Source of the DNA: Bin55 sp965220235
GTDB taxonomy: Bacteria; Pseudomonadota; Gammaproteobacteria; Pseudomonadales; Azotimanducaceae
Reading direction: 5' to 3'
Assembly: GCA_965220235.1 (NCBI GenBank)
Contig: OZ244815.1
Location: 248,001-312,000, forward strand
DNA length: 64,000 nt
Part shown: positions 20,134 through 33,700 of the stretch, in pieces
How the letters are laid out: every line of letters starts with the position of its first letter
Numbering within the stretch: position 1 is the first letter of the stretch
Notes under the pieces: model-generated
What the model was told of the DNA's origin: nothing
What the model saw: only the letters and a program-made list of their open reading frames with translations
Databases searched by the model: none
Translations under genes and position numbers: made by a program

Positions 20134-20339
20134 TGCACGCACGTCGATTGGCTCGTTGGTCAAATAGTTGGAATAGTGATCGTCGAACAGAAGATCGAAA
20201 TCTGTTCGTACTATTATGGTGAGTGGAACATTATTGGCTTCACCAAGGCCATCGTCTAACTTCTAACTTCGTGGCATATCGGAGTAGTGAAAATAGTAGA
20301 TGCTTCGATATGCCGTTCTTTTCGGTAGAGGGGCTAGCT

Positions 20340-20687
20340 ATGAGAGATAAGAACACAAGAATCCTTCCTCGATTGACGGCTGTCATAGCAATATTGCTAC
20401 CGTTCTTGCCGCCGCAGATATAGAGGAAACATCGGCAGAGCTGGTTGACGACGCATGGGTTGAACTTACCGAGCTGTACCAAGAGCTATATCTAGAGGCT
20501 AAGAAGCTCGCGGACCGGCGAACAGGCGACGCGATCAGTCTCGGGACGATTCAGAAATCTCAGAGAGCGTTTAAGTGCAAAACACCAGGTGAAGCTGCGA
20601 TTATGCGACGTATGTTTCAGAACATGATGGACTGCCACACCCAGCGACTGGCATGCTGCCAAACGGGATTTCGCGATCTGCTTCGGC
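20340..20687 (+). pseudogene. frameshifted small secreted protein, 3' end joined to an IS end
   Basis: ATG 20340 begins a signal-peptide-like MRDKNTRILPRLTAVIAILL; that frame soon stops at TAG. Another frame continues from about 20395 as TVLAAADIEETSAELVDDAW and on through LYQELYLEAKKLAD and MDCHTQRLACCQTGF, which reads like a mature exported protein with paired cysteines. The two pieces fit if a frameshift occurred near 20395. The open frame then runs into the 120-bp IS-end repeat at 20688. I do not recognise the family. Reconstruction is inference. Confidence 0.45.
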
Positions 20688-20807
20688 GATCGATTCGAAG
20701 CATCGCCAGGATATCTAAAATCACGATGAAACGAGCCAAGTACACTCGGACACATCCCCATGCCAACGAAGGTGGGGAATCAACCGTACACGTAATTTCT
20801 GACACTC
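20688..20807 (+). repeat. 120-bp IS256-type terminal repeat, copy 1
   Basis: Matches 47400-47519 with two differences in 120 bases. The last ~20 bases, read on the minus strand, are GAGTGTCAGAAATTACGTGT, an IS256/Mutator-type terminal inverted repeat; nearly the same sequence opens the IS256 5' fragment at 35151. So this is a solo IS right end without a transposase beside it. Confidence 0.75.
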
Positions 20808-21791
20808 CCGGTAAGTACCCTTCTTTCTAGACGGGCACCGTCACGAAGTTGACGTGGTCCGCCCGGCGTAGCCATCTCGCGTTTGGTAAGCACAACCCGA
20901 AACTCCACTGGCTGCTGCAGGCGTGAAAGGTGCATGACGCGTGGTGGCACCGGGCGCCGGGATGACCTTGCCACGGACAACCGCCTAAAGCGGTTGCTAA
21001 CCACTTGTGCGTCGGTGCTGACGCGGACCACACACGTCGACCGATCGTCCGATGAACACTGGACACGCAGTTGAACCGTGAAAACCAGCCAGATCGAGCT
21101 CGATCGCCACCCATCAGCTCAACAAACATCAACTCCGCTCATAAAAACGATGCCGCAAGACATCAATGAGCAAATCTAGATACTTATCAGGGGATTTAGG
21201 ACTTGGTCCGAGGGTCGAGCACCTTCACGTTTAGACTCTGATTCGCCACAGCGAGGTTGGTCTACAAATTCCTTTCGCGATTCGGCTTCAAGCGCGTCCT
21301 TTCTTAAAAACGATCACGCCGCCGACGACTTGGGGTTGCTATACTTTAATCATGTACGGTTTTCCTAACCGGTTAGTGTGCAAAAGGCTAGACCATCTTC
21401 TTCGCAACATTCGCGCGGGGGGGGGGGGGCTGTGCACTAAAACTCGGAGACACGAAGTCTTCTATTCGCACTATCCCTCGCCGCATAGGGATTTAGCGGT
21501 AAGGGTATCGTCATTCCAGTACACGTCCAGCAACTGCGAACAATACTCGTTCATAAAAGCCTCGGACGATCGATCTTGACGGAATGAGATTATTGTATGG
21601 GTGTTACGTCTAAACGTGCATCGAGATCCGTGACAACACCAAAAAACGAGAGTCTGTTTTGACGAACAGCTTATGTGTACGAACCGTAGTAGAGTGTAAC
21701 AACACGCTCAAGTAGTCATCCTAGATGCCTGGTTTGTAAACAGCGTGCTCCACATCAAGTAGCGAATCGAAACCCAGGTGTTGTTGACGGG
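20808..21791 (+). other. gene-poor region with a 13-G run, upstream of the giant surface-protein gene
   Basis: Nearly 1 kb without a recognised gene. 20826-21150 is GC-rich and could be an unidentified transposase relic. At 21417-21429 there is a run of 13 G. The last ~200 bp must hold the promoter of the 4046-aa gene; I see no convincing -35/-10 pair or strong ribosome site. Confidence 0.4.
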
Positions 21792-24700
21792 TTGTATGCG
21801 GCGTTGCGACGTGCGCCTAGGTATCTTGTTTACTTTTTTCTCGTACTTTGTTATCAAGTCGGCTTCGCTCAGACTGACCCACTCCCAACGGTCACGATCG
21901 GAGCTGGAACAGGTTCAGAGGGCGGCAGTATATCTTTTTTGGTTTCAATCTCAGAATCCGTCTCTGACAACGTATCGTTTAAGTATGTCACTTCAATCGC
22001 AACGGGCGACACGGCTGAAATTGACGATTTCACAGCAGTTACGGACGGCTCGGCGACGATTACTGCAGGTGAGAAGAGTGTCTCGATAACGGTTGCTGCC
22101 GCTTCGGATAGCGTTGACGAGCCGAGCGAAACGTTCACGGTCACCATATCTAACGTGACGCCGGATACGGTGGCAGATCTAGGATCAGCTTCCACGGCGA
22201 AAGGCACGATTACGGACGACACAGCTGCTCCCACAATCTCGATCGCCGATGCTGGGAATGTCACCGAAGGCGCTGGCGGCAGAATAACACCAATGACATT
22301 TACATTGAGTCTGACGGGGTCAAGTGAATTCGAGATACCAATGAGGTATACGTTCAACCGTAAGGGAACAGCCACCCCAGCAGGTGACATGGAACTTCCT
22401 ATCGATAGGACGTTCACCATCAGTGCAGGTGACACCAGCAAGAATTTAGTCGTGAACGTGCTGAACGATCCGTATTACGAGCACGGAGGGGGAGAAACAG
22501 TTGTTGTCGACATCTTTCGCGTTGCAAATAGTCCAGTTCAAGTCTCTAGACATCAGGGTACCGGAACCATCATCGATGATGAATCCCCGCCCCAAATTTC
22601 GATTGCTAATCGGACTTTGACTTACACTGAAGGCACATCTGTACCCATTGATCTCGGATCCACTGTCTTTGCTGAACACGCTGTCAATGTGACCTTAAGC
22701 ATCACTGCAGATCTAGGCACATCCGCGTCCGATTACACTCAGAACATATCGACGTTGACGATGCCGGGTTACTTCAATTCAACATCAACCAAGAATGTAG
22801 TTACTTTACCGAACGACGCGATTTACGAAGGAACAAAGAGTTTTCAAGCTAGCCTATCTGGCGTATCACCTAGTGGCGCTGCTACGGTTCCCTCAGGTAG
22901 TGTCGGGTTTCAGATTAAAGACTCCACGACGGCACCGAAGATTTCAATCGGAGACGCGTCGGCAGACGAAGGCGACAATCTCACTTTCACTATTCATTCA
23001 AGTACTAAGGCATCAGAAAATGTTACTGTACAGTACTACACGAGCGCTTCAACCGCCGCCACAACCGATTTCTCGCATATTTCATCATCCAACCCTTCGA
23101 CGGCTACGATCAGTCGTAACACGCTAAGTACGACGATAACCATTGCCTCTACGGAAGATGAGTTCGCAGAAGAGAATGAGACTTTTACAGTTACGCTCAG
23201 CGGCATCACAAGTCGTTTGGACGGTATTTCTATTGATAGCAAAAATTCGTCAGGGACAGGCACCATTAAGGACGACGATGCCGCCGCTCAACCGTCGCTT
23301 TCAATTAGTGGTCCGTCTAGCAACACCGATGAGGGCGACACGATGGCGTTTTCGCTGTTATTGAGTGGCACTAGCGGGTCGGTCGTGTCAGCACCTTTCA
23401 TCATTGGCGGAACGACATCATCCAGTGACTATACCGTCACTTCAAGTCCTGTCTCGATAGCGAAAGGAACGACGTCTGCCACTATCAGTGTAGTGACAAA
23501 AGACGACGTTCTCTACGAAGGCAATGAAACAGTGATCGTGACACTACGAACGCCTACCAATGCCACCTTGGACGGCGATGCAGATAGTGCAACAGGTACC
23601 GTTGTGGACAACGAGCCACTTCCTACGTTATCGATTGCGAATGTCGATGTTACTGAAGGTGACGCAGCCACGTTAACGATTACGACCGCCACACATTCTC
23701 AGCGTGCGATTTCAGGGACTTGGACCACCACCAACAACACGGCGACCGGCGGTTCCGACTTTGAAGAAGGTGGATTGATTACCTCAATGGCTTTGCCTTC
23801 TATCGGTTTGCAGGGGGGAGGTCAGGCTAATCGACTCATGTTAAAGGCTCCCGCCCCTGGTGACCGACCTCATAGTGCACAACTCACTGGGTCTTTCACG
23901 ATTAGCTCAGGTTCAGCTTCGGTTGATATCTCCATTCCGACTACCGAGGACGATGTCTACGAAGGCGATGAGACTTTTACGGTAACTATTGCGAGTTCCG
24001 ACGAGACAGTCGCAACGGTTTCAAACGGTTCAGCAACCGTCACGATCGAAGAAGACGAGGCGGTTCCATTGTTATCGATGGCAGATGTTTCAGTGGATGA
24101 AAATGATGGTGCCGCCACAATGACCGTAACGACAGCAACGAAATCGGCTGTCGCACTGACATTCTCCTATGTAACGGCCGAGAGCACCGCTACGTCAGCC
24201 GATTTTGCGCACTCTACGACAAAGAAAAGCGTAACGCTCGCAGCAGAGGCATCGTCGACGACATTCGACATCGCTATCACGGATGACACGATCGATGAGA
24301 CAGATACTGAAACGTTCACAGTATCGCTCTCTGACTTAGCTCCTTCTGGAAAGGCATCATGGGCATCGGGTGGCGACTCTGCAGTCGTCACGATTAACGA
24401 TGACGACGAGTCCGACCCAACGGTCGCGGTGGCGAACGCGAGCGCGGTCACGGAAGGCGACGATTCTGACAGCACCACGAACATGACGTTCACGGTGTCG
24501 CTGAGCGCGGACGCGAAGAAGGTCGTCACCGTGCCTTACACCCTGGGCGGCACGGCGACGAGCGGAACGGATTACACCGCGCACGGCGCCAGTCCGTCGT
24601 TGACGATTGCGGTGGGCGACGACGAGGCCACCATCACGGTGGCGATCAAAGGCGACGTGGATACAGAAAGCAACGAGACGGTGACCGTCACGCTGGGGAC

Positions 24701-27700
24701 GCCGACCAATGCGACGTTGGCGGCAGACGGAAGATCCGCCAGCGGCACGATCATGGACAACGATGCGTTGCCGACCGTGTCGGTGGCGAACGCGAGTGCG
24801 GTCACGGAAGGCGACGATTCTGACAGCACCAAGGACATGACGTTCACGGTGTCGCTGAGCGCTGCGGCGAAGAAGGTGGTCACGGTGCCTTACACGTTAG
24901 GGGGTTCGGCGACAAGCGGCACGGACTACGTCGCGCACGGGACGAATCCGTCGTTGACGATTGCGGTGGGCGACGACGAGGCGACGATCACGGTGGCGAT
25001 CAAGGGCGACGTGGATACAGAAAGCAACGAGACGGTGACCGTCACGTTAGGGAACCCGACGAACGCCACGATAGAAACAGGGAAAGGTTCGGCCTCCGGC
25101 ACGATCAATGATGACGATGAACCGCCCGACCCAACGGTCGCGGTGGCGAACGCGAGCGCGGTTACGGAGGGCGACGATTCTGACAGCACCAAGGACATGA
25201 CGTTCGCGGTGTCGCTGAGTGCCGAGGCGACGAAGGTGGTCACGGTGCCGTACACGTTAGGCGGGACGGCGACGAGTGGCACGGACTACGTCGCGCACGG
25301 CGCGAGTCCGTCGTTGACGATCGGCATTGGCGACGACGACGCCACGATCACGGTGGCCATCAAGGGTGACGTGGATACAGAAAGCAACGAGACGGTGACC
25401 GTCACGTTAGGGAACCCGACGAACGCCACGATAGAAACAGGGAAAGGTTCGGCGACCGGTACGATCACGGACAACGATGCGTTGCCGACCGTGTCGGTGG
25501 CGAACGCGAGCGCGGTCACGGAAGGCGACGATTCTGACAGCACCACGAACATGACGTTCACGGTGTCGCTGAGCGCGGACGCGAAGAAGGTCGTCACCGT
25601 GCCTTACACCCTGGGCGGCACGGCGACGAGCGGAACGGATTACACCGCGCACGGCGCCAGTCCGTCGTTGACGATTGCGGTGGGCGACGACGAGGCCACC
25701 ATCACGGTGGCGATCAAAGGCGACGTGGATACAGAAAGCAACGAGACGGTGACCGTCACGCTGGGGACGCCGACCAATGCGACGTTGGCGGCAGACGGAA
25801 GATCCGCCAGCGGCACGATCATGGACAACGATGCGTTGCCGACCGTGTCGGTGGCGAACGCGAGTGCGGTCACGGAAGGCGACGATTCTGACAGCACCAA
25901 GGACATGACGTTCACGGTGTCGCTGAGCGCTGCGGCGAAGAAGGTGGTCACGGTGCCTTACACGTTAGGGGGTTCGGCGACAAGCGGCACGGACTACGTC
26001 GCGCACGGGACGAATCCGTCGTTGACGATTGCGGTGGGCGACGACGAGGCGACGATCACGGTGGCGATCAAGGGCGACGTGGATACAGAAAGCAACGAGA
26101 CGGTGACCGTCACGTTAGGGAACCCGACGAACGCCACGATAGAAACAGGGAAAGGTTCGGCCTCCGGCACGATCAATGATGACGATGAACCGCCCGACCC
26201 AACGGTCGCGGTGGCGAACGCGAGCGCGGTTACGGAGGGCGACGATTCTGACAGCACCAAGGACATGACGTTCGCGGTGTCGCTGAGTGCCGAGGCGACG
26301 AAGGTGGTCACGGTGCCGTACACGTTAGGCGGGACGGCGACGAGTGGCACGGACTACGTCGCGCACGGCGCGAGTCCGTCGTTGACGATCGGCATTGGCG
26401 ACGACGACGCCACGATCACGGTGGCCATCAAGGGTGACGTGGATACAGAAAGCAACGAGACGGTGACCGTCACGTTAGGGAACCCGACGAACGCCACGAT
26501 AGAAACAGGGAAAGGTTCGGCGACCGGTACGATCACGGACAACGATGCGTTGCCGACCGTGTCGGTGGCGAACGCGAGCGCGGTCACGGAAGGCGACGAT
26601 TCTGACAGCACCACGAACATGACGTTCACGGTGTCGCTGAGCGCGGACGCGAAGAAGGTCGTCACCGTGCCTTACACCCTGGGCGGCACGGCGACGAGCG
26701 GAACGGATTACACCGCGCACGGCGCCAGTCCGTCGTTGACGATTGCGGTGGGCGACGACGAGGCCACCATCACGGTGGCGATCAAAGGCGACGTGGATAC
26801 AGAAAGCAACGAGACGGTGACCGTCACGCTGGGGACGCCGACCAATGCGACGTTGGCGGCAGACGGAAGATCCGCCAGCGGCACGATCATGGACAACGAT
26901 GCGTTGCCGACCGTGTCGGTGGCGAACGCGAGTGCGGTCACGGAAGGCGACGATTCTGACAGCACCAAGGACATGACGTTCACGGTGTCGCTGAGCGCTG
27001 CGGCGAAGAAGGTGGTCACGGTGCCTTACACGTTAGGGGGTTCGGCGACAAGCGGCACGGACTACGTCGCGCACGGGACGAATCCGTCGTTGACGATTGC
27101 GGTGGGCGACGACGAGGCGACGATCACGGTGGCGATCAAGGGCGACGTGGATACAGAAAGCAACGAGACGGTGACCGTCACGTTAGGGAACCCGACGAAC
27201 GCCACGATAGAAACAGGGAAAGGTTCGGCCTCCGGCACGATCAATGATGACGATGAACCGCCCGACCCAACGGTCGCGGTGGCGAACGCGAGCGCGGTTA
27301 CGGAGGGCGACGATTCTGACAGCACCAAGGACATGACGTTCGCGGTGTCGCTGAGTGCCGAGGCGACGAAGGTGGTCACGGTGCCGTACACGTTAGGCGG
27401 GACGGCGACGAGTGGCACGGACTACGTCGCGCACGGCGCGAGTCCGTCGTTGACGATCGGCATTGGCGACGACGACGCCACGATCACGGTGGCCATCAAG
27501 GGTGACGTGGATACAGAAAGCAACGAGACGGTGACCGTCACGTTAGGGAACCCGACGAACGCCACGATAGAAACAGGGAAAGGTTCGGCGACCGGTACGA
27601 TCACGGACAACGATGCGTTGCCGACCGTGTCGGTGGCGAACGCGAGCGCGGTCACGGAAGGCGACGATTCTGACAGCACCACGAACATGACGTTCACGGT

Positions 27701-30700
27701 GTCGCTGAGCGCGGACGCGAAGAAGGTCGTCACCGTGCCTTACACCCTGGGCGGCACGGCGACGAGCGGAACGGATTACACCGCGCACGGCGCCAGTCCG
27801 TCGTTGACGATTGCGGTGGGCGACGACGAGGCCACCATCACGGTGGCGATCAAAGGCGACGTGGATACAGAAAGCAACGAGACGGTGACCGTCACGCTGG
27901 GGACGCCGACCAATGCGACGTTGGCGGCAGACGGAAGATCCGCCAGCGGCACGATCATGGACAACGATGCGTTGCCGACCGTGTCGGTGGCGAACGCGAG
28001 TGCGGTCACGGAAGGCGACGATTCTGACAGCACCAAGGACATGACGTTCACGGTGTCGCTGAGCGCTGCGGCGAAGAAGGTGGTCACGGTGCCTTACACG
28101 TTAGGGGGTTCGGCGACAAGCGGCACGGACTACGTCGCGCACGGGACGAATCCGTCGTTGACGATTGCGGTGGGCGACGACGAGGCGACGATCACGGTGG
28201 CGATCAAGGGCGACGTGGACACTGAAGAAGCGGAGACCGTCACCGTCGCTTTGGGTGTGCCAACGAACGCGACGATTGCGGAGGGGGGCGGTTCGGCCTC
28301 TGGCACGATCTTAGACAACGATGAAGAGACAGTAGTCGTCGTTGACGTGATACCCGATGTTCGAATATCGAACGCTGCTTCAACACTAGAAGGTAGTGCT
28401 GAATCTGGAGGAGAATTACGGTTCCCGGTAACGCTCTCAGAATCAATTTCTGAACCGCTTACCGTGTATTTCACAATAGGCGGTTCTGCGTCCGAAGGTT
28501 CGGATTATGTCTCGCTCGGCAGTTCACCGAATATAGAAATCCCCGCGAATTCAGACGTTGGAACAATTGTCTTAACGTTGATTGGTGATGCCGAAGATGA
28601 AGGCGACGAAATAGTCGAGTTATTGCTCCGTCAATCACCACAGAGCGAATACAAGATAGCTGCTGATGGTGACACGGCGACTGGCACGATCGTTAACGAC
28701 GACTTGCCGCGGATGCAATTAAGCGCAACAAAGCTGAAAGTTGTCGAAGGGGAGTCTATTACCTATCACCTCTCACTTCTCGATTCTCCTTCGCAATCAT
28801 TTACGATCACTGTAGATGAAACTTCTGGAACTGTGCGTATCGAACCGCAGTCTATTGAATTTTCGCCTAGCGATTGGGACGAGCCAAAATCGATTGAAGT
28901 GACAGCTTTAGCTGACGATGACGCAAGACCTCTATCGTTGCTTATTGCACACTCGGTCAGGCCTGTGAAGTTCGCCGATGTGAAGGTTCCGAAGCTTCAA
29001 CTGCAGGTTCTCGATGAAGATTCTGACGGAGTGCTTGTATCTAAACATTTAGTTGAGCTGGATGAAAGAATAAAAGGTAGTTACTATGTTTCACTAAACG
29101 CGGAACCAGTTAGCAATGTAACTGTAGTTCCTTCACCGATTAACTCACGAGCGTTGGCAGTTTCACGCTCAATGACTTTTACCCCTGAGAACTGGTCGGA
29201 ACCGCAAAAAGTTGAGATCACGGTTCTTGATAACGGCGCATTCGTCAACAATCTAACGACGATCTCTCATAGGGTCTATGGTCATTACTATGAAAAGCTA
29301 GTACACCCGGTTGTTACGGTCTCGATAAAAAACGACTTGGAACCACGCGTTGCAGTCGCACCTGAGCAAATTAACCTTCGCGAAGGCGAAAGTGCAACTT
29401 ACGCTGTGGTCCTCAGTTACGCGCCCGCGGGTATCGTCACGATCGCGGCGACCAGCCGCACACCGTCATTAATTTCGGTATCGGACCCTATTGAGTTCGA
29501 CGATTCAAATTGGTTCAAACCCCGTCGCTTTACCGTGACGAGCATCGATAACAACCTCCGACGCGACGAGCAGGTCGTGATTGATCACGAAATCACCGGA
29601 TCGAGCCAGGTTGTAAAACCATCCGTGGTGACGGTTAATGTGCGTGATAACGACACGCCGGAATTGGGAATCAGCGAACCGTTTCTAATTATTGATGAGG
29701 GAGCACGAGTCGAATACGATGTTTCTTTGAGGTCCCCGCCTAATGATGACGTGCGAGTTGAAATCAGCGCGAATGAAGAAGTAGATGATCGCATCACCAT
29801 CACGAGAGAGCTCCTTTTCTCTCCAGAATCTTGGCAAACCCCTCAAACTGTTCACGTAATTGCCCACGCAGATAGTGTAGATCGAGAGTTCGTTCGCTCG
29901 TACATAAATCACGCCACCGTTGGTGGTTATGACGATGCGATCACAGCCAGTCTGCCAATATCAGTTTTAGACGACGATACCAAAGGCGCGGAAATTTCCG
30001 TATCAACGCTACAAATACTTGAAGGCGAGAGTATTGACTACACCGTTCATTTGACCAGCGAACCAATAGAAGCGGTGACCTTAACACCGACCTTATCTGA
30101 TAATGTTGAACATATGAATCTGGTCAAGTTATCTTCACCGCTTGAGTTCAACAACTTGAACTGGCACATCCCGCAACGCATAGCGTTTGAGGCGGCGGTA
30201 TCCGAAGTTAAAGGTTCAACTGAATTTACCATCGAGCACAGATCCCAAGGCGGAGGCTATGACGATGTCGTTCATCCGCCAGTCCATCTCACATACATTG
30301 ATCGCGACATGTTTGGTGTCACGATACATCCGAATTTGTTGAGCATTGAGGCGGGTGAGCAGGCTACGTACCAAATTCGTTTGAATGACGATCCGGGCGA
30401 AGAACTCGTAGTCGTTGTAGAACCTTCTGTCGCTGATGTGCTTCACTCGCCCGAGACCATCCAATTTTCGAGCGAATCGTGGGAAGAGATTCAAACCGTC
30501 GTTGTGCAAGTCGATAAAAACGCTCGAGCATGGCAGCTTGACCCGATCACTCTGAAGCACTCCATTACCTCCGGCGCACATGAATCAATCAGCATCGAGC
30601 CAGTTATCGTTCATGTAATCGAAGGCGACGATACGGGTGTCATCGTTAGTGATGACTCTATTAGCTTAGATGAAGATGACTTTATCGATGTAACGTTAAA

Positions 30701-33700
30701 GCTAGCGGCGGCGCCTGAAGAGGACGTGCGTATTGAGCCGAACTATAGTCGACCGGGAGTGTTTGTATTCGATCCCGAGGTGCTCGTTTTCACTAGCGAG
30801 GACTGGATGGAGGGGAAAAGGCTGACTATTCGTACGACCGACAATGAGTATCTAGGCATATTAGAGGAAACAATCACTTGGCATGCGTCTGGTGATCAAC
30901 ATTTCGAGAACACTAGACCCGCCATCAGCAAAGTGGTGGTATTCGACAATGACGCGCCGACCATCATTTCTGACCAGCCGTTAATGCGCATCAAAGAGGG
31001 AAGTAGCAAACCCTTGCAACTGCGTTTGAGTCACCCTCCGAGTGGGGAGGTTGTGGTCGAGTTTCGCGTAGACGGCGATGGCATTACTGTCGAACCTTCT
31101 GAATTAACGTTCACTATGGAGGATTGGCGCACGGAGAAAGTCATCTCCGTGAACGCGAATGACGACGACACCGTCAAGCATCTCGTTCAAACGATCGAGT
31201 GTGTTGCATTTGGTGGCGGCTATGACGACGCGGGTGTGGTTGAAACAATCGTGGAAGTCGTCGAGAATGATGAGATCGGCGTTGAAATCGACTTCCCCGA
31301 GTTCATTCACGAAGGTAGATCGCTGAGCTACTCAGTTGTCTTGAAGTCACGTCCCACAACGCGAGTCAGGGTAACAGCAATTAGTCAAAATGACGACGTT
31401 GTATCCGTTGACGGTAACGTGGAATTTCTCCCGAATGGATGGAACATCCCACAAAACATCACTCTCAAATCTAAGGCTGATGTAAACCGTCAGACTGAAA
31501 TCGTGGAGTTTTTACACGACATTGATGGTGGAACGTTTGGTGCAATTCAGGTACCGCTTCGACGCTTAGAGGTAATTGACGACGATAAAGTAGGAGTTCG
31601 GATTCACCCTATCGTACTCAACCTTGACGAAGGTGATACGACGTCATACGGTGTTGTCTTGCAACAACCCCCAGACGGCGAAGTAATTGTTGAAGCGATG
31701 AGTTCCGATCAGCGTGCGCTAATGGTGTCCGATCCCATTGAATTTACGACGACGAACTCGCACATTGAGCAGATATTCACTGTAACTTCAACTGCGAATT
31801 CGCTGGACGAAGATACCACTTTCACGATAACGCACTCGATAACCGGTGGCGGGTATGACGATGTCGAGATAGACGATGTAGGAGTGCAAGTGCGGAATAA
31901 AGTTGCTGCGGAATCTATGCCGAATCGTCTCTCCTTAGCGGGTAGCAATCGCGGCGTCTACAGCGTGAGATTGCTTCAGGAGCCGACTACCGATTTAGTA
32001 GTCAGACCAGCGGTTTCGCTAGCAGGTATCTTGAATATTTTGCCTAGTGCTGGAACGATTTTCGCTTCGAATTGGGATCAACCGCTTGAATTTACCGTCG
32101 AATTGGCTGACGATTTCGACTCGAATGCTGCAATTCCTGCTGTAGAAATTGCTCACTCTCTTCATAGCCACGTAGAAGACGAAGATGACAGTTTTACGAA
32201 TGTAGCGAAGCTAACCGTGTCGTTGACGGCAAAACAGGAACGACTGACGATTCACGCATCAATGTTGATGCAAACGCGTGGAACTGCTGTGGTTGACTTG
32301 ACGTTACCTACTGAACCTACATCTTCGGTATTTATCGGGGCAAATTCAGTTCCGCTTCGATATGTCGTTGCGCCGACAAACATTTCGTTCACGACGCGGA
32401 ACTGGACCGATTCGCAATCGATTTCAGTGCAAAGTAATAACGACGACGTGCCTCTTACACCCGATGCCGTCCGCGAAGCTCTAGAGGAGTTGACTGTCAT
32501 TTCACAAGATCCTCGCTTTAGCGGTGCTGTGATCGAAGTTCTAAACATAGCTGACTCAGCTCAAGCACATCAAGTTGCGCAGAGTATTTTGGAACCCCTA
32601 ACTGGATCCATTGCTCGATTGAATGCTAACCGCGTAATGACATGTATTGATGCGGCAATGCGCGATGACCGAGCATTGTTGAGATCGTCGTCAGGGTTCT
32701 ATCTGAATCCCGGTGAGGTCGAGAGTTGGGAAGATGGAGCGACTCAACGAGATTGGTTGGATCTACCTCTCGCAGTTAACAGAGGTTCTGCGCTTAAGCC
32801 CGGTCAATCCAATAGCATGAATGCAAATGTAAAACTGAGTGATCGGATCGCCTTTTGTTCCGATACTGTGTACATATCGACGGAGACTCGAGACGATGTG
32901 ATGGTGAGCGCGCGCGGCAAATCAGGTTACTTCGGTGGCAGTGTATGGCTAAACGACCGTTATCTCTTAGGTATCGGCATCGGGCGTCTCGATCAAGTTC
33001 TTGATTGGCGCGAAGCATCCATTGATCTAGAAGGTGCAGCAGAAGTTAGTATGAATACCGTGAGTCCATTTGTGGCGAGGCTCAACGAAAACCAAGCCAC
33101 GCGCGTGTGGGCTATGGCTTCAGTTGGTTCGGGATTCCTTGAGCTAACGGATACCGAAAGTATGGATTCAATTTACGAATTAGCGTACCAGAGTCTGGGG
33201 TTTGGGGGTTCCTGGCAACTGCCGTCGGTCCGAACATTGAGATTATCGAGTCAAGGTTGGTGGGCGAAGACCAACGCCATCAGTCTCGAGAAGAATTTTG
33301 AGAATGTGCATGTCGAAAGTCACGGCGCACGAGTCGGTGCAAGCGGTGACTGGAATTTCAAACTCGGACAAGCAATTCAGTTTGGTACAACGCTCTCAAG
33401 TGGCGTACTCAATGACAATGCAATCGGTATGACCGCGTTAGAGAATCTACTCGGGTTACGTCTCTCGCATAAAGTCATGGGCGCGAGTGCTGAGCTGCAA
33501 ATACACTCTCTAGGTACAGGTGACAAGTCCTATCGGTCCACCCGATTGAGCGCCGTGCTCGCATATCAAGGCGAAGCATGTTGCAACCGGAGTGGACCAT
33601 GGTTTAACTTCAAAATCGGAGAAACAACTGACCCGGTGTTTGCAGATGTATCCATTCCGAGTAGCACTAGATTGAACCGTTATGAGAGAGATTACGGTGG

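Noticed and set aside
21778..22089. Overlapping ORF starting just before the giant surface-protein gene
   Set aside because: Out of frame with the Calx-beta protein and without protein-like features beyond a chance hydrophobic stretch.
24415..28218. Minus-strand open frames and CRISPR-like periodicity in the repeat array
   Set aside because: The plus-strand frame is continuous through 4046 codons and the period is 1068 bp with no spacers; the minus frames are copies of the same shadow in each repeat.
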